Assembly: GCA_963676905.2 (NCBI GenBank) | Contig: CAXXVE010000001.1 | Location: 4,402,001-4,466,000, forward strand | Source of the DNA: Oceanispirochaeta sp963676905 | GTDB lineage: Bacteria; Spirochaetota; Spirochaetia; DSM-2461 | Length of the DNA: 64,000 bases | Direction of reading: 5' to 3' | In this document: positions 41,894-51,570 of the stretch, one piece after another | Layout: every line of letters begins with the position of its first letter | Position numbering within the stretch: position 1 is the stretch's first letter | The notes under the pieces: model-generated | What the model saw: the letters and a program-made list of their open reading frames with translations, nothing else | The model's database searches: none | Told to the model about the DNA's origin: nothing | Made by a program: the position numbers and the translations under genes

Positions 41894-42202
41894 CAGCGGA
41901 GGGTTTAATAAGATTAGATCAATTTTGTTTTTATATTCTTCAAGTGGGTTTCCAGGAGTACTTGATGATAAAAAATCTTGACAATGTGTTATCCATTCTT
42001 GATGATGTTTTTTCACATATTCTATAGCTTCTTTTGAAATATCATTTGCAATAAAAGTTGCGTTTCTCCATTTTTTCTCCGCTGCTCTTAATAACTCACC
42101 ATCCCCAACACAAAAATCTGCTATAAGTTTAATCTTAGATTTTTCAATATAGTTAATTAACTCTTCGGCTAATGATTTTGGAGTATAATAAGAGTCAAAC
42201 AT
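41894..42202 (-). pseudogene. N6-adenine methyltransferase, cut by an insertion
   Basis: 103 native codons from ATG 42202: YYTPKSLAEELINYIEKSKI, ADFCVGDGELLRAA (motif I), DLILLNPP (motif IV start), where the insertion sequence begins. It is a different class from the Mod gene (motif I before IV). The gene starts 2 bases after the stop of the 327-residue gene upstream, so both were one operon. Confidence 0.75.
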
Positions 42203-42204
42203 AA

Positions 42205-43188
42205 CTATTCTTCTTGCAATAGTAGAGAAATATTACACTCAATAAGTTTACCAAAACCATCAGTTCGTTGCTTACTCCTTTTAGGATTATCATAAATTAT
42301 TTCTGTTTGTTCTGGATTCATAATAGCAAAAAGTATTACTCCAATAGCATGAGGTTTTGTTCCAATTGGTGCAATCTTAAAAAAACTACTTGGATTCTTT
42401 TTCAAAATTCTCTTCAATATCAAATATGCATCAATTATTGAATTAGCAGCAGCATATTTCACTCTTCTCCATGAATCAGTCTCTTTCAAAGGTTGTCGAT
42501 TCCCCCAATATGCAACAAAAGGATATTCAGCTCTATATCCTGGAACTCCAATTATGGGAATAATACTATGTCCTGGAGGTTGAATATGTTCTTTGATGTG
42601 GGTGAAACGCCCTCCTTCGAATCCTAAAAAAGGGATAAAATGAAATTCAGAATCATCAATTGGAAATATTGAAGCAAAACCCGGAAGCGGGTTAATACCA
42701 TTAATTCTTTCTGATAAATCATTATAGACTCCTTCAGAGCTAAATTGACCTACTTTATAAAATTCTGGTTCGCAATATATGACATATAGCTTCTGAGTTA
42801 ATTCATTTTTATGGATATGCCTTAACAACGAAGCAATAATCCTACAATTTAGGCCACTAATGTCTAGATAGATGCATTCTGTTGTATTTCTACTAAAAAA
42901 ATCATTGAGGTCCGTAGAACTTCTTAAATTATATATATGGCATTCAACATCATCAGTTATACTTATTGTATCATTCCCTTGATCAGATATACCAATAAAT
43001 GTAACATCCATTTTTTCATATTCATTCTTTTGCTTATCAAACCAATGACTTCTATTTTCTGGAGATAAACCATAATATAAAGAACTTCCACAGCATGGAA
43101 CAAAATCCTCTATTTTCTGGTAAGTATTAGAGTATAGATAATCTTTACTCAGGTCTAGGATTATTTCATCATGGGAAAGAAGTGGCAT
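42205..43188 (-). CDS. Hypothetical protein paired with a methyltransferase, 327 residues
   Basis: Unrecognised. The N-terminal half looks Rossmann-like (MDVTFIGISDQGNDTISITD, ECIYLDISGLNCRIIASLLR, KLYVIYCEPE). The C-terminal half has GTKPHAIGVILFAIMNPEQT followed by EIIYDNPKRSKQ, a pattern seen in some effector or sensor domains of defence systems, but I could not name it. Directly followed by an N6-methyltransferase, now truncated. Strongly A+T-rich. Confidence 0.7.
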   Translation of the reverse strand: MPLLSHDEIILDLSKDYLYSNTYQKIEDFVPCCGSSLYYGLSPENRSHWFDKQKNEYEKMDVTFIGISDQGNDTISITDDVECHIYNLRSSTDLNDFFSRNTTECIYLDISGLNCRIIASLLRHIHKNELTQKLYVIYCEPEFYKVGQFSSEGVYNDLSERINGINPLPGFASIFPIDDSEFHFIPFLGFEGGRFTHIKEHIQPPGHSIIPIIGVPGYRAEYPFVAYWGNRQPLKETDSWRRVKYAAANSIIDAYLILKRILKKNPSSFFKIAPIGTKPHAIGVILFAIMNPEQTEIIYDNPKRSKQRTDGFGKLIECNISLLLQEE

Positions 43189-43598
43189 AAGCCAAAGGGA
43201 GTTTTGTGTTCAGAATAATCTGCCCTTATCCACTTCTCATTACTGGAGACGGAAGCTTCAATCTAAAACGAATCAGAAATCAGAACTGATCAAGGTAGAG
43301 ACAAAAAACATACTTCCTATAGAGTCATCTTTTATCCTAACATTTTCTGGTGGAATAAAATTGACAGTTCCCTCCGATTACCATCCGGATCATTTAATAC
43401 TGCTTATCTCTGATCTGCGGGAGGTCTTATGATTCCCGATCTGGAGAAAGTTAACATTTATATTCGTCCTAGCGGCATAACCATTTTCCATATAATAATG
43501 TTTCCTTTTCCCTTTGAAATGACTATAATTGAGAAATAGTATTCTGAAATTTAGTATTTCTTGACATTGAGCATGACGGATCTATAAATGAGGCCTTA
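43189..43598. other. Intergenic boundary between defence region and carbohydrate cargo
   Basis: 410 bases without a credible gene. It contains the promoter at 43561. Base composition changes at about 43.6 kb, from A+T-rich to clearly more G+C-rich; the join of two acquisitions may be here. Confidence 0.5.
43561..43588 (+). promoter_or_regulatory. Promoter of the carbohydrate operon
   Basis: TTGACA (43561-43566), 16-base spacer, TATAAA (43583-43588). The predicted start is within a few bases of the ATG at 43599, so the leader would be very short. Confidence 0.55.
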
Positions 43599-44237
43599 AT
43601 GTTTAAAAAAAGTAAGCCAATGGCCGTTATTGTAGCCCACCCGGATGATGAGATCCTCTGGGTCGGGGGTACTTTAATGGATAGAAGTTCCGAAGACTGT
43701 TTCATTCTCTGTCTCTGTAGAGGTTCTGACCCTGATAGAGCTCCGAAATTCAAAAAAGCATTAAAAAGACTCGACACATCGGGTCTGATGGCCGACCTGG
43801 AAGACGGCCCTTCTCAAAATCCCCTTCCCGGGGAAGTCATTGCCCGCACCCTTCGGGAATTATTACCACACAGGAAATACGGTATAATTTATACCCACAG
43901 TCCTCTGGGAGAATACACCAAGCATATCAGGCATGAAGAGACCGGCCGGGAAGTACTTAATCAATGGCTGACGGGCAGGCTGTCCGCTCGGGAAATACGT
44001 CTGTTCGCCTATGATGATTCGGAAGGAAAGAGATTGCCCGGGGCAATTCCCGATGCCCCGATTCAACACCATCTGTCGGAGAAAACCTGGATGGGGAAAT
44101 ACGGAATTATCACGGAGCTGTACGGATTTCCGCAGGACAGTTTCGAGGCGAAAACAACACCCCGCATCGAGGCGTTCTGGCCCGTGAGAAATAAAAAGAG
44201 CGCTGAATGCTGGCTTAACAAGGCAAGGATAGAATGA
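43599..44237 (+). CDS. PIG-L/LmbE-type N-acetylglucosaminyl deacetylase
   Basis: A 212-residue protein with the zinc-binding motif AHPDDE at about residues 11-16 (VIVAHPDDEILWVGGTL) and the second histidine region YTHSPLGEYTKHIRHEE. Such enzymes remove acetyl groups from N-acetyl sugars in the cytoplasm. First gene of an operon with two glycosyltransferases and two glycosidase-type enzymes; it overlaps the next gene by 4 bases. Substrate likely an N-acetyl sugar conjugate. Confidence 0.88.
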   Translation: MFKKSKPMAVIVAHPDDEILWVGGTLMDRSSEDCFILCLCRGSDPDRAPKFKKALKRLDTSGLMADLEDGPSQNPLPGEVIARTLRELLPHRKYGIIYTHSPLGEYTKHIRHEETGREVLNQWLTGRLSAREIRLFAYDDSEGKRLPGAIPDAPIQHHLSEKTWMGKYGIITELYGFPQDSFEAKTTPRIEAFWPVRNKKSAECWLNKARIE

Positions 44238-45376
44238 AAGTTCTGGTCCTGTACGATTATCCGCCCGCGCCCGGCGGGCTGTCAACGCAGGGGGATATGC
44301 TTTTCAGAGGGCTCCGTGAACTGGGTGTTGACGTCCAGGCCGCCCACTACCGGTCCTCCCTGGAAAAGGAGTGGTATTACCGCTGGTTCAAACCCGATGT
44401 GGTTACCGGTGTCGGTTACTGGGGCTATACGCCGGATATCATCCTCCATCCTAAAGAATTCGGCCTCCTATCCGTTCCCTGGCTCGTGGCGGACGGCTAT
44501 ATCGCCAATTACCAGGATGTGTTGAACGAGCTTCCCCTTATTCTTGTTACCTCCCGCTGGGTTAAGGAGATGTATGTGAGGGATGGAGTCAGGGAGGATG
44601 ATATCGTGGTTCTCCCCGTGGGATGCGAAACCCATATTTTCCATCCCGTTGCCATGGGCGATCCGAAGGTACGGGAAATCAGACGCAGTTTGGGGATAGG
44701 GGATGACGAGCTTATGATTCTGACCATCGGGGGGGATGCCGCGTCCAAGGGAGGCAGGGAAATAATGGAGGCTCTTGCCGGTCTGGGCAACAAGGTACCC
44801 CCCTGGCGATATGTCTGCAAGGTCTGGCCTCAGGGCAGAACGAAAAGACAGAACTCCCGGGACAGAGAGCTGGCGCAGCGACTGGGTATCGGAGATAGGG
44901 TAAGCTTTCATACCAGCATAATTTCCCGGAATTTCATTCCCTACCTTATTTCCGCCTGTGATCTCTATGCGGCCCCGTCCCGATTGGAGGGATTCGGAAT
45001 GCCCCAGATCGAAGCCGGCGCCTGCGGCAAAGCCGTTCTGAGCATTAATGCCATGGGCCCCCGGGATACCATGGAGCATGGGAAAACAGCCATGCTGGCC
45101 GGAGTCGCCAGAGAAATTGTCATGAAGGAAACCATATTGGGAAGCGAATCGGGTTTTTCAGAGGAGTGCAAGATTGTTTTCGATCCTCCCCGGATTGTGG
45201 ATTACCGAGCCGATGTGGATGATATATCCCGCTATCTGCAGGAAATGATGACGAACAAATCCCTGCGGGATAATCTGGGGAGAGAGGCCAGGAAAAGAGT
45301 AGTTGAGCAGTACGACTATCTGGTCGTAGCACAAAGATACCTTGATATCCTAAAGGAAAAACTGGAGTTGGTGTGA
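44234..45376 (+). CDS. GT4-family glycosyltransferase
   Basis: A 380-residue GT-B enzyme. The N-terminal domain starts VLVLYDYPPAPGGLSTQGDM with the glycine-rich loop near the acceptor site; the C-terminal donor domain has ILTIGGDAASKGGREIMEAL and the EX7E motif region APSRLEGFGMPQIEAGACGK. Retaining GT4 enzymes commonly use GDP-mannose or UDP-glucose. No membrane segment. Coupled to the deacetylase before it (4-base overlap). Confidence 0.88.
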   Translation: MKVLVLYDYPPAPGGLSTQGDMLFRGLRELGVDVQAAHYRSSLEKEWYYRWFKPDVVTGVGYWGYTPDIILHPKEFGLLSVPWLVADGYIANYQDVLNELPLILVTSRWVKEMYVRDGVREDDIVVLPVGCETHIFHPVAMGDPKVREIRRSLGIGDDELMILTIGGDAASKGGREIMEALAGLGNKVPPWRYVCKVWPQGRTKRQNSRDRELAQRLGIGDRVSFHTSIISRNFIPYLISACDLYAAPSRLEGFGMPQIEAGACGKAVLSINAMGPRDTMEHGKTAMLAGVAREIVMKETILGSESGFSEECKIVFDPPRIVDYRADVDDISRYLQEMMTNKSLRDNLGREARKRVVEQYDYLVVAQRYLDILKEKLELV

Positions 45377-45377
45377 T

Positions 45378-46544
45378 ATGGATAAGGCGTACGAAAGGAT
45401 AATTGAAGAGGCTGAATCGGCGGCTTTGGAAATCCTCAGGCACAATGCCAGGGGGCCATTCGAAGGCTTGCCCCGCACCGCGGGATGGGGCTACCCGGAA
45501 CCCTATACGAGAGATCTGTTAATCTCCCTCCTGGGCATCGCCGTCAGCGGCGATGGGATGCTATTGGCCCAAATGGGAAAGGTTCTTGCAAGGCTGGCCG
45601 ACAATCAGTCCCCCCACGGCCAGATCCCCTCATTGGTCCATGAGAAGGATAACAGGGGAGCCAGTGACACTACCCCTCTTTTTCTCCTTGCCCTGGCGGT
45701 ATACAGACAGACGACGGGAGAACCGGACTTCCTCGCTGCTGCCGCAGAGAAGGCCCTGGGGTGGATGGACTATCAGAGCCCCACGGATAAAGAGCTCATA
45801 GGCCAGCTGCCCACAACAGACTGGCGTGACGAGCAATGGGTCAACGGATATGGGCTCTATGTCAACTCCCTGGCATACAGTTATTTGAGGTTCTTCGGCA
45901 ATAAAGAAAAATCCGAGAGGATGCTCAGGGCCTTTAAGCGTTTTGACATTACGGGTGAAAAAAAGCACACCTATGTTCACTCACGGCTCAGGGAGAAGAG
46001 TAAGCCCTATCTCGCCTTCTGGGTATTTAAGATTTACAGCAGCGAGCGCTTTGATCTGTTGGGGAACAGCATCGCCATTCTGTCCGGCCTTGTCGCCAGG
46101 GACAGGGCAAAGGAAATCGTTTTCTGGATTGAGAAGGAGTGCGAAGCTCTGTTCCGCAGAGGCGAACTGGCCATAGAGCTGGCCCCGAATTTTTTTCCAT
46201 ACATGACACCCGGCGATCCCGACTGGCTGGACAGATACGGGTTGTATAATCTGCCGGGTGACTATCATAACGGAGGGATCTGGCCTTTTGTTAGCGGATT
46301 CCACATAGCCGCCATAGTGGCCGCCGGCGAGTATGAACTTGCCGAGAGAAAGCTTGCCGTGCTGACAAGGGTGATAAAGAAGGCTTCCGATTCGAAGCTT
46401 CGCTACGGCTTTAACGAGTGGATCAAGGCGCAGGACGGAACGCCTCGGGGGCAGGACTGGCAGACCTGGTCGGCGTCTATGTACCTCTATGCGGCGCACT
46501 GTGTCAGAGAAAGGAAAACGATATTCTTTGATTTCATAGCATGA
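45378..46544 (+). CDS. GH100-like (alpha/alpha)6-barrel glycosidase
   Basis: A 388-residue protein with the helical repeat layout of alpha/alpha barrels. The pieces YTRDLLISLLGIAV, DYHNGGIWPFVSGFHIAAIV and WIKAQDGTPRGQDWQTWSAS match the pattern of GH100 neutral/alkaline invertases and related barrels. The activity may not be invertase: such barrels act on many glucosides and mannosides. Ribosome binding site GGAG. One base after the GT4 gene stop. Confidence 0.65.
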   Translation: MDKAYERIIEEAESAALEILRHNARGPFEGLPRTAGWGYPEPYTRDLLISLLGIAVSGDGMLLAQMGKVLARLADNQSPHGQIPSLVHEKDNRGASDTTPLFLLALAVYRQTTGEPDFLAAAAEKALGWMDYQSPTDKELIGQLPTTDWRDEQWVNGYGLYVNSLAYSYLRFFGNKEKSERMLRAFKRFDITGEKKHTYVHSRLREKSKPYLAFWVFKIYSSERFDLLGNSIAILSGLVARDRAKEIVFWIEKECEALFRRGELAIELAPNFFPYMTPGDPDWLDRYGLYNLPGDYHNGGIWPFVSGFHIAAIVAAGEYELAERKLAVLTRVIKKASDSKLRYGFNEWIKAQDGTPRGQDWQTWSASMYLYAAHCVRERKTIFFDFIA

Positions 46545-46601
46545 TAATAGACAAACATTATTTGGACAGATGGCACTTAAGATTTAATGAGGTGATGATA
46601 T

Positions 46602-48065
46602 ATGGGTATTAAAGTCAATCGGTTTAAAACCAGATTCTATCCGGATCCCAAAAGGGTAATCGCCAGATTCTTTATCGCCGGACCCCCGGAGAGGAATCAT
46701 ATTCTTATTCAGAAGATTCTGAAGCTGGATGACAGGGAGGTGGAAGCCAGACTTAAAACAATCTTGGCAAATTATGCCAACAGGCACAGGAACATCACCA
46801 GCCATTTCCAGAAGCATTTCTCGAATGTAAGGCATTTTCTCAATGATCTGGGAATTGACCCTGATTCTCTTTCTTCTGAAAGACAGTTACTGATGGGAGC
46901 TTTCTATACCCATGAATACTCCATCGAATCGGCGGCATTCTTCAACCCGTCCGTCATCGAAGATCCCAACCAGGATCACCTCGAAGCGGGCCAGAAGAGG
47001 ATCATAGTCAGCTTCCGCGCCACCGGGGAGGGGCACATTTCATCCATTGTATTCCGCAGCGGTATTATTGATGATAAAAACAGCCTGACCTTCAAAAGCA
47101 CAAACAACCTTGTGGAACTGCCCGATATCGTAAAAATACGAGAGTACGATAAAAAACAATACTTAGAGAAATTGGATGAAATGAACATCCATAAAGAGAT
47201 TGTTAACCAGATTATGGAATCTTTGAATGAAACCTTTACCTATGGGGAACTCCAAAGAAGCATCCATGAAGCTACGAAAGGCAAAAATGTTACCGTCTCG
47301 AAAAAGAATGTTATCAACTCGCTCATCTGGCTGGCGGACGCCCATTATGAAATTCAATTTTCCAAAGATACGACAATCTCCGAACGGGTGATTTTCCCAG
47401 TCTCCCGTTCGGAAAGCAACGGAATTGAAGATGCGAGGTTCGTCAGGTTCACCGACGAGGACGGGTCTGTCACTTATTACGCCACATTTACCGCGTACAA
47501 CGGATTTACGATTCTCCCCAAGCTGCTTGAAACCAAAGACTTTTACCATTTCACAATCAGGCCTCTCCATGGTAAGGCGGTCCAGAATAAGGGCATGGCT
47601 CTTTTCCCCAAGAAAATCAGAAATAAATACGTCATGGTATCCCGTATTGACGGATTCTGTAATTATCTGATGTATTCCGATGATCTTCTTATGTGGAATG
47701 ACGCGGTAATAATCGAAGAACCGCACTATCCCTGGGAACTAGTCCAGATCGGGAACTGCGGCTCTCCCGTTGAAACGGAGAAAGGCTGGCTGCTCATCAC
47801 CCACGGCGTCGGGGCGATGAGGGAGTATTCCCTTGGGATCACCCTGCTGGACCGGGAGCACCCGGAAAAAGTCATCGGTCAGCTGGCCGACCCGGTTCTC
47901 ATAGCGAATGACGAAGAGCGGGAGGGTTACGTACCCAATGTCCTCTATTCCTGCGGCTCGATGATCCATCGCAACAAACTGATCATACCTTACGGTATGT
48001 CCGATTCCGCATCATCATTCGCATCCCTTAACGTTGATGAGATTTTGAAAGAACTCTTGCCGTAG
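46602..48065 (+). CDS. GH130-family beta-mannoside phosphorylase-like enzyme
   Basis: A 487-residue protein. The five-bladed propeller signatures of GH130 are present: GIEDARFVRF, NKGMALFPKKIRNKYVMVSR, PYPWELVQIGNCGSPVETEK region (split) and VLYSCGSMIHRNKLIIPYG. GH130 enzymes cleave beta-1,2 or beta-1,4 mannosides by phosphorolysis or hydrolysis, or build mannan in the reverse direction. With GT4 and GH100-like genes it suggests synthesis and recycling of a mannose-type oligosaccharide. The N-terminal 200 residues have extra helical sequence seen in longer members. Confidence 0.85.
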   Translation: MGIKVNRFKTRFYPDPKRVIARFFIAGPPERNHILIQKILKLDDREVEARLKTILANYANRHRNITSHFQKHFSNVRHFLNDLGIDPDSLSSERQLLMGAFYTHEYSIESAAFFNPSVIEDPNQDHLEAGQKRIIVSFRATGEGHISSIVFRSGIIDDKNSLTFKSTNNLVELPDIVKIREYDKKQYLEKLDEMNIHKEIVNQIMESLNETFTYGELQRSIHEATKGKNVTVSKKNVINSLIWLADAHYEIQFSKDTTISERVIFPVSRSESNGIEDARFVRFTDEDGSVTYYATFTAYNGFTILPKLLETKDFYHFTIRPLHGKAVQNKGMALFPKKIRNKYVMVSRIDGFCNYLMYSDDLLMWNDAVIIEEPHYPWELVQIGNCGSPVETEKGWLLITHGVGAMREYSLGITLLDREHPEKVIGQLADPVLIANDEEREGYVPNVLYSCGSMIHRNKLIIPYGMSDSASSFASLNVDEILKELLP

Positions 48066-48098
48066 AAGGGACGTACGAGCCTCAAGGAGAAACATGTT

Positions 48099-50327
48099 AT
48101 GAAGATTGCCTGTATTGGGAACTACCCCCCCCGGGAGTGCGGGATCGCCACATTCACCCGTGATTTTATGGAAGCAGTAAAGTCTGCTGGGGATAAGACG
48201 ATGGAAGAAAATGAGACTTATGTCATCGCTATGAATGACCAGCCCACAGGCTATGACTATCCTCAGATCGTGACCCAGGAAATAAACCGGGACCGTCCGC
48301 AGGATTACCTGAAAGCAGTCAAATACATTAACCGGAGAAATCCCGACGTTTGTTTCCTGCAGCATGAGTTCGGTATTTTCGGCGGCAACAGCGGGATTTA
48401 CATCCTGCCCCTTATACATAGGTTGAATGTTCCCCTCATCCCTATTTTCCATACGGTGCTAAAAGAACCTTCATATAACGAACGGAATGTTATCATAGAA
48501 ATCGGAAGGGAGGCGGCAAAGATTGTCGTTATGAATAAACTCGCCATCGGGATTCTGAGCTCCGTTTACGATATACCGGAAGATAAGATAGTGGTTATTC
48601 CCCACGGCGTGCCGGAATTTGATTTCAGCAGGAAAAACTATCACAGGGGAAACCTAAAGCTGGATGGGAAAAAGACCCTTCTGACATTCGGCTTCCTGAG
48701 CAGGAACAAGGGGCTGGAAACCGTAATCAACGCCTTGCCCCAGGTAGTAAACAATCATCCGGACCTTTTATATATAATCCTGGGGAAAACCCATCCCACT
48801 GTTCAAAAAAAATCGGGAGAGGAGTATCGGAATTATTTAAAGCTGCTTGTCAGGAAAAACGGTCTCCTTGACAATGTGTTTTTTGACGACAGCTACATTG
48901 AGACCCGGGAGCTTTTGGGATACCTTTGCGCGGCGGATCTGTATGTCACGCCCTATCTGAATGAAGCGCAGATAACCAGCGGCACTCTGGCCTATGCGGT
49001 GGGAGCCGGAACTGCGGTAATCTCGACTCCTTACTTGCACGCCAGAGAACTGTTGGCCGACGGCAGAGGGCTATTGTTCGATTTCAACGACTCGGAAGGC
49101 TTAGCGGAAATACTCAATGATCTTCTGGATAACCCGGCGCAATTGCAGGAACTGAAGACGCGCGCCTGCGAATATGGAAAGCTCACATTCTGGCCGGAGG
49201 TGGGAAAACGCTATAGGGAGTTATGCACGGAGACTATCGGCTCCTACAGAAAGACAGAAGAGACACCGGAATGGGGAATCAAGCAACTGCTCCTTCCCCA
49301 GTTCAAAATGGATCATATCGAAGGGCTTACAGACAGTACCGGAATCCTCCAGCATGCCAAATACAATATCCCCAGTTTCAAAGATGGTTACTGCCTGGAT
49401 GACAATGCCAGAGCTCTATTGATGTCCGTTATGGCTTACCGGCAGCTTAGGGATACGTCGGCCTTGCAACTGATGCCCCACTATCTGAGCTATATTCAAT
49501 ATATGCAGAACGAGGACGGATCCTTTAGAAATTTTCTTTCCTATGACGGACGTTTTCTCGATGATGAGGGATCGGAGGATTCCTTCGGCAGAACCATCTG
49601 GGCGTTAGGGTATATGATACGTTACGCCCCCTCCGAAGCCTTCCTTGAAATTGGAGTGGAACTGTTCGGAAGATCCTACGGGAAAATAGGTTCGCTTGGG
49701 TCCCTCAGGGGAATCGCCAATTCCATCGTAGGCCTCTACCACTGGAACAAAAGGTATACCGGCGATGAAAATGCCTTGGAACTACTGAAGGAGCTGACTT
49801 CCGGAATATTACTCCGTTACAGGGAACATAACTCTGACGACTGGCACTGGTTCGAAACGTCTCTGACCTATGATAACGGGATGATCCCCTACGCCCTAAT
49901 GTGCGCCTTCGAATTAACCGAAGACGCAGAGACTCTGGCCATCGCTCAGGAGGCGATGGGATTCCTCGAAGGCACGGTATTGCAGGAGGGCTACCTCTCC
50001 CCCGTGGGGACGGAGAAATGGTTCCGAAAAGGGGAGCAACAGGCTAAATTCGATCAGCAGCCCATCAATGCCATGTCAGTTATCCTTATGTACCAAAAGG
50101 CATACGAAATCAGCCAGGACAAAGGGGACCTGAAAAAGATGTTCGACTCCTTTATGTGGTTTCTGGGAGAAAATGATCTGCGAGTCCCTCTCTACGATTT
50201 TGAAACGAGAGGGTGCAACGATGGCTTGAAATCCTATGGGGTCAATAGAAATCAGGGGGCGGAAAGCACTCTTGCCTATCTGATATCCTACCTTACCGTT
50301 TTTTCATATTATGAATTTTCCGATTGA
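48099..50327 (+). CDS. GT4 glycosyltransferase with C-terminal helical glycosidase-like domain
   Basis: A 742-residue fusion. Residues 1-400 are a GT-B, GT4-type transferase: IGNYPPRECGIATFTRDFM, FGFLSRNKGLETVINALPQV, YVTPYLNEAQITSGTLAYAV. Residues about 410-740 are an alpha/alpha-barrel-like domain with DGYCLDDNARALLMSVMAYR, EDSFGRTIWALGYMIRYAPS and WHWFETSLTYDNGMIPYALM. Such fusions stand next to GH130 genes in several bacteria. Probable role: making or trimming the mannose-type glycan handled by the GH130 enzyme. The last gene of the operon. Confidence 0.8.
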   Translation: MKIACIGNYPPRECGIATFTRDFMEAVKSAGDKTMEENETYVIAMNDQPTGYDYPQIVTQEINRDRPQDYLKAVKYINRRNPDVCFLQHEFGIFGGNSGIYILPLIHRLNVPLIPIFHTVLKEPSYNERNVIIEIGREAAKIVVMNKLAIGILSSVYDIPEDKIVVIPHGVPEFDFSRKNYHRGNLKLDGKKTLLTFGFLSRNKGLETVINALPQVVNNHPDLLYIILGKTHPTVQKKSGEEYRNYLKLLVRKNGLLDNVFFDDSYIETRELLGYLCAADLYVTPYLNEAQITSGTLAYAVGAGTAVISTPYLHARELLADGRGLLFDFNDSEGLAEILNDLLDNPAQLQELKTRACEYGKLTFWPEVGKRYRELCTETIGSYRKTEETPEWGIKQLLLPQFKMDHIEGLTDSTGILQHAKYNIPSFKDGYCLDDNARALLMSVMAYRQLRDTSALQLMPHYLSYIQYMQNEDGSFRNFLSYDGRFLDDEGSEDSFGRTIWALGYMIRYAPSEAFLEIGVELFGRSYGKIGSLGSLRGIANSIVGLYHWNKRYTGDENALELLKELTSGILLRYREHNSDDWHWFETSLTYDNGMIPYALMCAFELTEDAETLAIAQEAMGFLEGTVLQEGYLSPVGTEKWFRKGEQQAKFDQQPINAMSVILMYQKAYEISQDKGDLKKMFDSFMWFLGENDLRVPLYDFETRGCNDGLKSYGVNRNQGAESTLAYLISYLTVFSYYEFSD

Positions 50328-50640
50328 CAATCCTTTCTTTTCTTTCTTCAGTATCCCGTAGGCTGCTCATCCGGGGGAACTCAAAATAGGATTTCATAAA
50401 TTGTTCCGCTCTCAGATTCAACTCAGATAAAAGTCCCTCCGTATGGACAATAAGCATGAACTAAGGTAGTGTCTTATTCAACAAGCAAGTTTATTTCATT
50501 TATTCTTTTTGATTCGTTATTAAACATAAGATCTCGATTGTATTCACTTTCAGTATCCTTTATACTTTTCCGCGTCATTTATTTTTTTGATTTATTCTCT
50601 TGATTAACAAGACCGGTTGACGCCGGTGTAAGGAGACAAT
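50328..50640 (+). other. Leader region of the RRM gene
   Basis: 313 bases without a gene. A hairpin ACCGG (50612-50616) with CCGGT (50623-50627) lies just before AAGGAG and the ATG of the RRM protein. T-rich tracts upstream. The long untranslated region could serve temperature or growth-phase control, as for other bacterial RRM proteins; inference. Confidence 0.4.
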
Positions 50641-50901
50641 ATGTCTAGTAATATTTATGTGGGAAATCTGAGTTGGGAAACGAGTGAGTTTGATGTTCAA
50701 AACCTTTTTGACGAATTCGGCAAAGTCAATTCCGTCAAGATCATTTTGGACAGGGAGACAAGCCGCTCCAAGGGATTCGGTTTTGTTGAGATGTCAGATA
50801 ATGAAGAAGCTTCCAAGGCGATATCGGCCCTTAACGGTAAGGAAGTTCTTGGCAGAAATCTGAAGGTCAACATCTCCGAGTCGAATCCTAACAGGAGATA
50901 A
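50641..50901 (+). CDS. RRM-type RNA-binding protein
   Basis: An 86-residue single RNA-recognition motif: RNP2 IYVGNL at residues 5-10, RNP1 KGFGFVEM at about 45-52, and a short basic tail. Bacterial RRM proteins of this size are cold-induced RNA binders found in many phyla. AAGGAG lies 6 bases upstream. Its relation to the glycan genes is unclear. Confidence 0.93.
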   Translation: MSSNIYVGNLSWETSEFDVQNLFDEFGKVNSVKIILDRETSRSKGFGFVEMSDNEEASKAISALNGKEVLGRNLKVNISESNPNRR

Positions 50902-50907
50902 ACTTCC

Positions 50908-50951
50908 ATACCATGCCCAGGCGAAGCTCCGGCTGTCGACTGGCATGGTAT
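50908..50951 (+). terminator. Long inverted repeat after the RRM gene
   Basis: ATACCATGCC (50908-50917) pairs perfectly with GGCATGGTAT (50942-50951); the loop holds a second small stem. A T-rich tract TATCTTTCC follows. Likely a terminator or an RNA end-protecting structure. The rest of 50952-51315 holds no gene. Confidence 0.5.
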
Positions 50952-51315
50952 ATCTTTCCCTCCTTATCCGCATCGGGTTCGCTGGCATGGCACCTATAAG
51001 AAATGGGCTCTGCGAAACCTTTGCGGGTAATAATATCAATTCCTATTGATTTATTGTGTTTTCTGTAGTTAAATTTCTAATATATCCTTAGGAACTGATT
51101 TATTTCATTTCTTCTGCCATTCCCATAGGAACATGAAGGAGACAAGCATTAGACAACATGCTTGCAACTTTCGCCTGCCCTGCTAAAGTCTTACTAATAA
51201 TTCTGAGCAACATACATTTGCGAGTGATAGGTTTATGCGGAGAGAACGCAGCAGGTTCCCTTACCCGAAACGGACGCATCCTCCTATCTTCATAACGGAA
51301 CCGTAGGAGGTTCTT

Positions 51316-51570
51316 ATGCATAATTCCACAGATAACAAAATCATCAGTTTCCTTTCGGATAAACCCTTATGGGTATGGCTGTTAACTTTTCTTGCCATAA
51401 CGGGGGTTTTGTTCGGCGCATTCAGCCTGGCCCTATATCTTCTGGGCATTGTTCCCTGGATCGGCGTTCTGATTATTATCGTGACAGGATTAGTTTGGGG
51501 CGGCGCCATGTATTTGCTTCACCGCCATGATGATTCCCGCTCTGGGGAAGAAGGGCGCGGAGGGGAATGA
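51316..51570 (+). CDS. Small two-pass membrane protein
   Basis: An 84-residue protein with two membrane segments (about 18-40 and 44-67) and a short hydrophilic tail (HRHDDSRSGEEGRGGE). GGAGG lies upstream within an AACC/GGTT stem. It overlaps the next gene (PTS enzyme I) by 4 bases. No family name known to me. Confidence 0.7.
   Translation: MHNSTDNKIISFLSDKPLWVWLLTFLAITGVLFGAFSLALYLLGIVPWIGVLIIIVTGLVWGGAMYLLHRHDDSRSGEEGRGGE

Noticed and set aside
51100..51321. Minus-strand 73-residue frame upstream of the small membrane protein
   Set aside because: No ribosome binding site, basic Arg-rich composition typical of a shadow frame.
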